DNA of 64,000 bases from Branchiostoma belcheri. Lineage: Eukaryota > Chordata > Leptocardii > Amphioxiformes > Branchiostomatidae. Of this stretch, positions 49,701 through 61,700 are shown one piece after another. Numbering within the stretch: position 1 is the first letter of the stretch; each line of letters begins with the position of its first letter. The translations under genes were made by a program, and so were the position numbers. Where the stretch lies: contig NW_017804387.1 of the NCBI RefSeq assembly GCF_001625305.1, positions 1,016,584 through 1,080,583 on the forward strand, in the 5' to 3' direction. Under the pieces are notes generated by a model. The model saw only the letters and a program-made list of their open reading frames with translations. It had not been told where the DNA came from and did no database searches.

Positions 49701-52700
49701 ATTTTGCTAGTATGGTTAAGGCCTTAAGAGCAAGTTGGGTAAAGAGAATCTGTACGACACAAGCTTTAGAATCTCACTTCCTTCAGTTTGGGGGAGCTTT
49801 TCTTTTTGAATGCAACTTTTCAATTAAAACTCTGAATCTTGAAAACATACCTACCTTCTACATAAAGATACTCGAAGCCTGGGAAGAATTGAACTCACAT
49901 TGCCCTCAAACCATGACCGAAATTAAAAAAGAGTTTTTGTGGAATAATCAGTATATTTTACAAGGAAAAAAATCTGTTTTTTGGAACAAAATGTACTTGT
50001 ACGGAATACGGAAGATAGAAGACATTACTGATGTCGAGGGAAACTTTCTGACCCCAAATGTTATTACGAGGAAAACTGGACTTGAATTAAACCCTGCCGA
50101 CATATTAAGATATTACGGTCTTTGCGCCTCAATTCCCTCTAGTTGGAAAAGAGCGCTATTGAGACACACTAACGAGGAAAGCAATGTCCAGTCTTTACTT
50201 ACCTATAAATGTAAACAATTTTATAAGCTTTTCGTAAATAAAATTGTGCAGCCACCTTCAAGGCAGGATGAAATTATTCGTTGTATACAAGAGGAAGATG
50301 ACATAAGAAAAGTTTACATGCTACCCTACATTTGCTCAAACCAAACCAAAATACAGTACTTTCAATATAAAATTTTACACAGGTTCTTGACTACCAATGT
50401 ATATTTAAAGAAGGTAAAAATAAAAGACTCCGACCAATGCCCATATTGTGAAGAAAAACAAACAATAGTACATCTATTTGCTGAATGCCACACTGCCAAA
50501 TATTTCTGGAAAGAGTTTATGGACTGGTGGAAAAAGGATCATACGCTTCCCGAGGCTCTCTCCAACAATGAAATTATTTATGGTCACTTCTCCCCCCTCC
50601 AAAACAATAAAACACTGAACAGTTGTATCTTGCAAGCAAAATTTTACCTTTTCTGCACCGCCATTAGCAATATCAACCCCACGTTCCATGCCGTAAAACA
50701 CAGACTATCGACATTTCCTTTTGACTCGCCCACATCTGTTCTGTAATTATGTAGTTTAGGTTATGTAATATCTCCTGTATGTCTTATGATCACCTACTGC
50801 TGTATAGTCGTAAAGTGTATATAACCAGGTATTGATGTAAATTCGCGTTTTAAATTTGCAGTGTTAAAATGTATTGTGCATGTGATTTACTGAATAAAGA
50901 TATAGAAAAAAAAAATTAAAAAAAAAAATAATAATAAGTTCAGAATTACATTCAAATGAGAATTAAACAGATTCTTCTTAACCTCAATTCAATAAATCCT
51001 TGAATATCTACCACAGGCTACTAAAATATAAAAAGTAGCCTGTGGTATAACAGGTATAACAGACTTTTTAGAATACATGTATTTTAGTCGGTATGCTGTC
51101 TATGGGAGAAAAGTCACAAGTACAAACCTCCTTCTGGACCAGATGGTTTATGACTGGTTCTGGATCTACTGTCTTCACCAGAGTAGGTTTGTGACGAAGG
51201 AGCTGCTTTTTGTGAGCGTGCGTCATTCCTGGGAAGAAAGAGTTAAAAACATCCAATGCATGTTGCCATTGTCTTGAAAAAGAAATGATATGATATGATA
51301 CAAATGCCATGGTGTAAAATGTGTGAATGATAATAGCAACGAGTGTCATAATTTTCCAAACAATAAAAAGTCGGAACATGTTAATGAATATACTTAAATA
51401 TGATCTGTCAAAGGTGTCAGAGATAAATTAGTATCCTGTGAATTAAATCTTTAAAAATCAATGAGTCCAGTCATTATTCCACGTAAGAACTTACTGTTGG
51501 TAGCCATGTTGTCCAGTGATATTTCTGCTGGTACCTGAAACAGAGAATCGAGAGGTGAGATTATGACTCAAACTTTTGTGGAGAATCCATTGTAAAGGTG
51601 ATCTGTGTACTGCGGACGGACGTACTAGTGTATGAAGTGTACCTTGCTTGTTGTTTTTAGCTTGGTGTGTCGCCGCACATTTTTGTACCAGTAGCACCCC
51701 AGACAGCAGCACAGCAGGGACAGTAAGATCAGCAGAGCCAGGAAGACCCAGAGTAGCGTCGGCAACCACGGCTGGTCTGTGATAAGTAGATAACAAATGT
51801 TAGAACTCACTGGCGAAAAGTATTGGATGCTACTTGAAACATGCATATGTGACAGTTTTTCTAATATTGTAAATGTTTCTAACATTTCTAGTATTTCTAG
51901 TATGGAAAATAGCTGGCATTGTTGGAAACTCTCAAAGTTATCGGAAGGGGACTTAAATCGTGCAGCTAGGTATTTTTAATATATAATAGCCCTTACTTAG
52001 TCGTCCGCCAGCCGCTGCCCTGGACTGCGCGGCGTTCGCCAATGTTTTCCCGGAAACCTCCCTGCTGTAGTCCCCCCGGCCTCCGTCTGTACGGGCTCGA
52101 ACCTGCATGGAAAGCATCATTCTGTAAGATTTTACAATGTGATATCAACGCACTTAGCTTCCTTTATTGTGGCTTCGCATTCTAATCTAATCACTTTCAC
52201 CGGCGCTGATCAGAAGAATTCTCACCAATCGTCCAACCACTCAGGAGAACTTTTCAGCGTGCCGCTAAGTCTTCCTGCAGTTCACATAGTCACACCGTTC
52301 AAATTCTTGTCTCAAAGTCCTTCTACAACAACAGCTTCTTTCCCCGGACTGCAAAACTATGGATCTTCCTCCCAAACACATGCCTTTTCAAATACAATCC
52401 TCAAGTTTTCAGATTGAATATCCACCGACATCTTCTGGCATAGTCACGTATCTGTCTGAACACCTAGCTCAGGGCCTAGAAGTGGTCATAATTGGCATTG
52501 AACAACACCGTTAAAAACATCTCACTGACATATTTTGTTGCAAATCGTTACACAATGATGTGTACAGCGTATCCTTGAACGTAAAAACTTTTTGTGACGA
52601 AGTAGTCCTACCGAAAACCTGTACTGCTGGTCCGGATCGAGGCCTGTGACGACGCCGTAGTGTGGCCCGGCGTCGGCCCTTCGGACCCGAAGGTGTGGCT

Positions 52701-55700
52701 CGTCGGGATTCCGTCGGTACCTCCTCGGCTCCTCGTCGGCAGGGATCGGCCAGACGTACGGGTTGAGCGGCTCCAGCTCGGTATAGCGGACTGGTCTAAC
52801 GCGGGCCTGTTATCGAGAAATATCAGTAAAGTTCAGTATATGTCTTTTTGTAGTATATATATGCATGTTTGTTGTTATGTAGCACTTACTAATAGATGTA
52901 ATGCGTTGTACGTTGTGAAATTCTTGTTGTTTGTCATACATCCTCAACATGTGCAATGCGGCTTTGCTTTGCATGGCTCGCGTAATATATATTAGGGGTG
53001 ATTATGTAAATCACCGTGTGGCTAATACGAGACGGGGGTCCGCCATTCATCCATCCGAGTGATTTTCAGTGAATCATCAACCAGATAGTATCATTGTACA
53101 ATTGTTGAGCTGAGGCCACATTTCCAAACCGGGGCCCGGCCGGGCAGCTTTCGGGGACGAAAAGTACAATATTAAAGACAACAAAACCCAAACAAAGTTT
53201 AAAAGACAATCATTAGTACTATTTGTGTATATTCCTGACAAGAATTGTTGATTTTTTTACGCAAACAGCCCGTCCGGGCCCCGGTTTGGAAATGTGACCT
53301 CAGCATAACATAACATCATAGTATAATTCTTAAGATGCCATCCAAAATCTGCTGGCATGATAAATCTTCCTCCCTTACCTGTTCGATGGGTACGACCTGG
53401 TAGTTGACGGGATCATACGAACTGTTGGCCCTCTCGTTAGACTTCCAGTAACGTATGACGTAGTACAGCAGGTTCCCCCGGTACTGTGGCGGTGAGAAGG
53501 ACAGCGTGGCGTTGGAGTGACTGGTGTACATCATCTGCACGGCGTTTATCCGTCCTGGAGCTAATATAGGTTCAGAAGAACATGTTAATGAATGACTTGG
53601 AGCACCAATATAGTAGTAGACGTACTGCATCTGCCAGACACCCGTTATGTACTCGTACTTGCATTCAACAGAACTTTAAGGGCGTATTCTCGTATCGTAA
53701 TAGCCAAGTCTGGACTCCAGGCTAGTACCATTAAGGATGGCGTCTATAGTTTTGGAATGGGCAAAACTAATAGCCACAAGAGCGAATTTTTGGGAGCGAA
53801 CCTATAGCTAAGAAGATTTAAGGCTAAAATTCTAAGGCAACATTGACCAGACATCCAACGAAAATCGTGAAAAATTAGGGTTTCGCGCAGAGGCAGTATG
53901 TTCTGTCAAAGTGCTGTATACAGCAACGTTACATTAGTGTAGATTTAGCGATATCAATATAATAAAGAAATCAATTCAAACTCTCGAGGATGACAGTAGT
54001 ACTATTGTATACTTACGTCCTCCTGAAGAGTAAACAGTCACCATGTCACTCTCAGGACCGTTCCCCAGGTCGTTAAAAGCCTGTACTTTGACCTGTAGAA
54101 ATACATCGGTATAATTGTCAGAAGATGTAAAAATTCAGAATAAATTTTTCGTTTTTCCTCGATTGTTTTCCCAATTGGTTGTGTTATTTTATGAGTTTCA
54201 GAGTCATATTGTAGAGGGCGTATTTCCAATTATATATAATATCGTAAAATTTGTAATGGCGGCCTGGACTGATCATAAGGCAACGTTGCCGACTTTTCCA
54301 TGTCTTTTGCTTATAAACTGTTACCAATGCTTTCCCAAGAAGTTTTATCGCAAACATTAGAAAGGTAATGTTTGCAAAGCAAGTGCATAATGTTTATCTT
54401 CGGATAATCTGCTCTGTTAAATCTTACTGAAACACAATTTGAATTTCATATACATGGTCAGACAGGAAGCTAAATCCCTCCTGCTATAAAATTGCAACAT
54501 GGTGTAACCCAACACTAGTTACCATGGCAACAGTCTGGTTCAGGTCATTGACCTTTGCAGAAGAAGACGAAGAAAAAAAGCAAAAACAATATCTTTTCCA
54601 TCGGTAAACATAATAAACTTGTAGTGGTGGCAAGTTGTCATAAAAGTTCTAAACGGGAACTATACGGCTCCAGGTGTCTTACAGAAGGACAACTAAGGTG
54701 TGATAGATGTCGGTTAGCTTGAAAAATCCATCCATTCTAACATATACATGTAGTAGAAACATTCTCTTGTAAAAGATAAATTTGATGCAACAGGCTTGAT
54801 TCTTTTTTTTAATCTTTAAGATCTATAAAACATTTTTGTAAGTATACGTATAAATGAAATGTATGTGTAGAAAACAATTTTAATCGAAAGTTTAATGTCC
54901 GATGCACACAGTTACTTGTTACATTTTACTTACCTTGTGCCCTCCTCTTAATGAGATAAAGGGCTGGCCTAGGTGTACTTCAACGAGTCATCTTGTATAT
55001 ACATGTATATTGAAATAAAGATGATTTTAACCCCCTGTACTTCTGAAGAGAAAAATGTATATGTATACGTACGTCGTAAGGTACGTAGTACCGGGTAGGA
55101 CCGTGCACGTATGAAGCCAGTTCAACACTCTCGTTAGTCCTGATCTCATCCCTGCCCCAGGTACTGACGCCTCTCCTGCGGAACATCACCCGGTAACCAA
55201 ACCCGGGACCTCCGTAGTCTCTCTTCTCAAACGGCTGCGGGTACAGGGGAATAACAAATAGTCAGCAGGGCCCTTTTTTTCCACAAAAGTTGTCGCAAAT
55301 TAGTGTCAAACCTGTCCGAGCCGGCCACCCAGGGAACCAAAGAAAAGTGACCACCTTGGACAGGTGGTCTAATTGAAGAGGGTCATCTCACAACATGACT
55401 GAGACATAAATGGTTTCCAAGTCGAGATGTTTTAATGTCAAATGCTGTAAGCATCTTCAGGTCTGTGGTGAATGCATGTAGGGAGGCTGGCACATGGAAC
55501 AAAAAAAATTGTCCAGCAGTCGAGGCAAACTGGCTGGTTTCTCCATGATTTCTCATTAGTTATCATCAATAATCAACATGATCGAATTTGATGTGGTCAC
55601 GATGAGCAGGTATTGGGCCCTTGAGCGGACCCAACTCAGGGCGACTACGGCCGCCTTGGAGAGGTGGTCACCTTGGGTAGGTTCCTTAATGCTGGCGTCA

Positions 55701-58700
55701 ATGGGGAAAATTTTTGGGACCGAGAAAAAGCGGTCACCATGGCCAGCTGGCCAGCTTCGAGGTGGTCACCTTAACAGGTTTGACTGTACTAATCATTTAG
55801 TATACATCTGAAAAGAGGATGCGAAACATTTTCCTGTAGTAGTATGTTATATCCTGGATTAAAGTGAGGAGGGCAGTAAATGATGAAGCACAATGATGGC
55901 AAGTTCAATCAGACGACTGGCCGGTTAGCTCAGTTGGTTAGAGCGTCGTGCTGATAACGCGAAGGTCGCGGGTTCGACCCCCGTGCTGGCCAAAACAATT
56001 TTTACTGCCCCTACAGTAGTTTTAGTGCGAATTATACATTCAAAACATTCTTCTCGGTTATTTTACAGTAGGCTGCTAATTTCTTGTTATGCCGTGTAGA
56101 TTTGATTACATGGATGGCATTCGCGCGCGCATGAATTTTCGACCGTTTCCAAAAAAAAAGGTTTCAACCATACTGTAAATGGTACAAAACAGTTGCAAAA
56201 TGAGCAAATATATACCGTAAGTTGCAAAAAGAAATATTGGAAAACGATACCAATGTCGTAGAATGCCAAAATCAAACAAAAAGGACGAAATGTAAAGAAA
56301 TGAATTTGAAGACTAGATTATTCGCCATAGTCTGTGTTATTACTTCATTATCACGCAAATTTCATAATGAAAGTAACTTTTTTGCCAAACATTTTTTATT
56401 CGCACGTTCGCATCAGTTTTGGGGTTCCCAGAGGATGTCATCCATATAATTAAATCAACATGGCCTTATCGAATGCCATTATTTTGTCTCGAAATAGCTT
56501 GAACAGAAAACTTTGGAGAAATTTCACATTGAAACAGCGATGCAATGATACAACGGTTGAATAAGGAATGTACAATGTAACTGTTAATGACTTACTTCCC
56601 AGGTGATGCGCAGGTCCTCGCGATTTCCACCGCCTCCGCCTACAACTGGCTTCTTGGTTGGAGCTGATAGTGATAGAAAACGTTTCATAACATCATTTAT
56701 CACAGTAACGACTCAGTTGCAAAATTGTAAGCTTGGAGAAGCGTCAGCTTCTGAGAGATTGTCTGCTTAAACTTTGGTAACGTTACATGTACATGTAAAC
56801 GGTTTAGAAAACGTGTTAATTTTGAAGAAGCACAGATGCTAATTTAGATGAATCCACTTGTCCTCAGGTGCTCTAGTCTAGTCACATATGTAGTACATTG
56901 TCTAAACAAACGGTTTCTTTAAGTACTTTTGACAGAGATTCTCTTATTTGCACTTCATACAGACATAAATCTGTCTAATTAGCATCAAGTCTGTTGAAAT
57001 CTGTTGTACTTGACTCCATAAATAAGAATAGCTTATTATATAAAACATCATATCTAGAGCATTCCGTGACAAAGTGAAATTCACTTTCAATTTGCTTTAG
57101 ACAAAATAGACAGAACCTTTTTCAGGGGCTATGTTATGGTTTCTGTCTATTTCTATATTCAATTTGTGACTGCCGATTCTTGAGTGTTATCGCTTAAAGT
57201 TATCGCTTTACGGATTTCAAAGTTATCTAATATAATAATAAAGGTAATATGTTTCTTGCCCATAGCAGATTTCTTGCCCATAGCAGATTTGGTTAGTAAA
57301 GATAGTTTTGAATTATTATGTTTACGGAAGGAAAACATTGTTTTTGCTCTGTTTCTTCCTCTTCTCTTCTCCAAACAGTGATCTATGACCTGACCAATGA
57401 CATGATTTGTTGACGTCTGTCACCATGGTGACTGGTGTTGGGTTACATAATGTTGCAATTTCAGGTCTGCTCTACTCCTGTCACCATGTACCAGTAGCAC
57501 ATGTATGTGAATGTGTTTGAGTAAGAATTAACAGAGCAGACCATGTCCTAAGGTAAATATTATGCATTTGCTTTGCAAATGTTACTTCTCCAGGCATCGG
57601 AATGATCCTGTTGACGTTAAACAGCTTGTTTTTCACTGTGTTTGAGGTGTTGGGGCATTTTATGCTCAACATTAATTAAACTACTATGGGTTGAATCTGA
57701 AAGCAAATAGAGAATTAATTTCTTTTAATATGTGGTTTGTAACGTTATAGTGGTAACGCTATACTGATGCTGTAACGTTACAAACCACATGTTCTATGTT
57801 GAAACGAACACTAAAACTTCATTCTCTATTTGTTGTCAGATTCGGCCCATAGTAATTTAATTAATGTTGAGCATAAAATGCCCCCAAAACACAGTGAAAG
57901 CAAGCTGTTTAACGTCAACAGGATCATTCCGATGCCTTCCAGCCCTATATGCAAATGAAGGTTCCCCCCGTATTTTCGCATTGCATTCTGGGGATGGGAA
58001 ACTGGTGGATGTATAGAAACAGGAGACTTACGTGCAGGTAGAGTGCGGACCTCTCCGGTGGGAAGACTGGGGTCACTTAGACCGAACGGGTTCAACTCCA
58101 TGACCCGGAACTTGTACAGCGTGTTGGAACTCAGACCGGAAACGTTAACTGACTTCGTCCCTGATGGAAGTGCTGAGAAGAAAAGAGGCGGATATAAACA
58201 TCGTGCTACATTGCCACTTCTGTATTTGTATTTGTATAGCCGATGTAATCGCCCTTCGGCATTACACACCAGCTTCGCAGCTGTTTCCCATCCCCAGTCC
58301 GATACACCATTCCGATACCTTCCTGTCCTATGCAAATGAGGTTTAGACCCTTGTTTTCGCAATGCATTCTGGGGATGGGAAACTTGTGAATTCTCCTACT
58401 GTACTTGGTGACAGCGAGTTCCACTCTGCGATAGTTCTAGGAAAGAATGAGTTTTTGAACACCTCAATCCTTGGTTGATAACTCTGGTACTTGAAGACAT
58501 GGCTATTTCTTGTTCTTGTCTAAGCTTGTATTCGGTACTTAGTAGTTGGTACATCCACCAGTTTATTAGTCACTTTGTACATCATGCATAGTCTGGATAT
58601 TTTTCGTCTATCTTTGAGGTTTTTTGTCAATATCAAAACGAAAATGCAAAGCTATACTTAGTATTGTTAAGGGGATTATCAAATTATATCTACCGTGGCC

Positions 58701-61700
58701 GACAAGTACAAAATTTTACACCGCAACTTTTGGTGTTTTACACCGCAACTTTTGGTGTTTTACACTGCAACTTTGGGTGTTTTACACTGCAACTTTTTCT
58801 GTGTTTTACACTGCAACTTTTGCTGTGTTTTACACTGCAACTTTTGCTGTGTTTTACACTGCAACTTTTGGTGTTTTACACTGCAACTTTTGGTGTTTTA
58901 CACTGCAACTTTTGCTGTGTTTTATACTGCAACTTTTGCTGTGTGGAAAACTTACACCCCTCCCCTTTTATAATGGACGGNNNNNNNNNNNNNNNNNNNN
59001 ACAAACAGAAAAGTGTTAAAATTGCAAAGAAATGTAAGATACATGCACAGTACTTGGAACTGCATATTCATCTATTGAATACTAGTTTTCAGCAATTTGT
59101 ACTGGTACATGTACATATGAAATACATGTTTTGCGTTCATCTTGAATCTGAAATGTACCGTGGCCGACAAGTACAAAATTTTACACCGCAACTTTTGGTG
59201 TTTTACACCGCAACTTTTGGTGTTTTACACTGCAACTTTTGGTGTTTTACACTGCAACTTTTTCTGTGTTTTACACTGCAACTTTTGCTGTGTTTTACAC
59301 GGCAACTTTTGCTGTGTTTTACACTGCAACTTTTGGTGTTTTACACTGCAACTTTTGGTGTTTTACACTGCAACTTTTGCTGTGTTTTATACTGCAACTT
59401 TTGCTGTGTGGAAAACTTACACCCCTCCCCTTTTATAATGGACGGTCCCCCTGTCAGGTCAAAGGTGACAAAGATGGCGGCAGCAAGTCACAAGCTGACG
59501 TCTAGGGACATTAAAATGAAGAAAAACGATGTCCATACCCAATAATAATGAACTAACCTGCAGAAAATTTATGTCATTGCTGTTGATGTCTGGAGCTGGA
59601 TATCTGACGTCCTTGATAAATTTGTTGTGACGCATGGCAGCAAAAAGCAACATAATTTGTAATCACTGGACCTGGTCGAAACATTTTTAAATTTATCCCG
59701 GTCTATAGGCCAAAGCTAGAAAAACCTTTAGAAAAAAACTAACGTCACAACGTAGCCAAGCTTTTCCTCTAAAAAACTTATGCACGAAAAGGATAACTCA
59801 GTCGTCGTAGTTTGCATGCCATCGTTGTCACCTTTGACCTGACAGGGGGACCGTCCATTATAAAATGGGAGGGGTGTAAGTTTTCCACACAGCAAAAGTT
59901 GCAGTGTATAAAACACAGCAAAAGTTGCAGTGTAAAACACAGCAAAAGTTGCAGTGTAAAACACCAAAAGTTGCAGTGTAAAACACAGCAAAAGTTGCAG
60001 TGTAAAACACAGCAAAAGTTGCAGTGTAAAACACCCAAAGTTGCAGCGTAAAACACCAAAAGTTGCAGTGTAAAACACCAAAAGTTGCGGTGTAAAACAC
60101 CAAAAGTTGCGGTGTAAAATTTTGTTCTTGTCGGCCACGGTATATATCAAATGGCCTTTGCATGTACCTCTGGTTGTTCTCAGGCCGCTCACAGATCCAC
60201 GCTTCACCTGTTCCCAGACTTCTTCCGCAAGAGGATCTCTTGGCTCCGGGATCGCAACGCCCTCGATGAGGTACTCTACTGCTGCGTCACCTTGCGGAAC
60301 TGGTAACCACTGCAGCTCCACCCAGTTGGAACCCACCCCTCCGGTGTTCACGGCGAGTGGGGCTCCACGGGGCCCTGTTGACAACAAACGGTGATGTTTC
60401 AGTCAGTTGATCACATGTAGTTCTCTACAATTTTGAGGTTTACATGTCAAATATAAGAAACCACCGTCTCATCATCAAGAGGCTACTCAGTTTCATCTTT
60501 TTGCACGGTTTTCAATGCATGGATAGCGTCATATGAGCTGAGACAAACATTCTATATTGAAACATACCTGTTCTTATCTTTCTGCCATTACTAAGAAATG
60601 AGAAGAAACCGAATTTACATGATTTTCTTAATTGTAGTTACTTGAAGATGTACATATGTAACGTTATCTGTATACCATCCTTTTACTGTGACCTGTACTT
60701 AACCCAGTGGGTATGTGTGTACAAGGTCTTCATTCATATGCAACGAAGGCAACTGTTTGATCATCTTTGTGATGTTCATGTCTAAAGGAACCGAATTTAT
60801 GCCGTTGGTTGCAATGTCGTTAAAAAACTGTAAGAAGTTCAAAACTACAGACTTCGATGCGAAGGTCAACATAGCAAGGAAGTAGTAGCTGTCCTTATGT
60901 TTCAAACTCAAAATTGCAGAGAAACTTGTCTTGGTTACTGTCGTAGCCATCCCTCTACCCATGTAGTCAGTGATAGATCTGGTAGTTTACGTTAGCCGAA
61001 TTTACGGCGTACTTATGTAGTGCAAGCTCCCTGTTTAAGGTACCGTGGCAGATTGTATCAGCCCTCAACTAACAGAAATGGTTCATGAATTCCACACTTC
61101 CCATAATGCCTAGTAAAGATCACGGATATGAAGCGGATATACGCAATGCGACCGTGCGAGTAGGAGAGTCTTCAGTAGAACGATAGAAGGTACGTCATTT
61201 TCTCTAATTCGAACAAACATGTAGTTATGGCATGCGCTTATACTAGACAAATAATTCAAAACAATATAGTTGACCAGTTTGTCGATACAACTTGTTGGAA
61301 ATATTACATCGAGGAAGGGGGAGGTCATACGTCATATCCGTGATCTTTAGTAGGCATTATGGGAAGTGTGAAAGTCATTAATATAACTATGTAAGTATTA
61401 TATATTAACGCTTAGCTTGTTTCCGTACCTTTGACAGTGACTGTACATGATGCCTGGACAGTCAGACCACCTGATTCAGCTGAACAGGTGTAAGTACCTG
61501 ACAGACTGGGATCCGCGTTCTTAATGATCAGGTCACCGTTCGAGCCCTGTGGAAAAGGAAATATTGTATTGAGAAGAATGGTGTCCTCTAAATTGGATTG
61601 TGAGCAGAGATTTTTTGTATATACCACTGTGACAACACGAAAGATTTGAAAGTTTAAGATATCGGTGCATGTTAATCAAGAAATCTGCAACACTATTATC

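Noticed and set aside
58624-59545. Phe/Thr/Leu repeat ORFs in the 22/25-bp arrays.
   Set aside because: Low-complexity translations that also run through the N gap; no splice logic.
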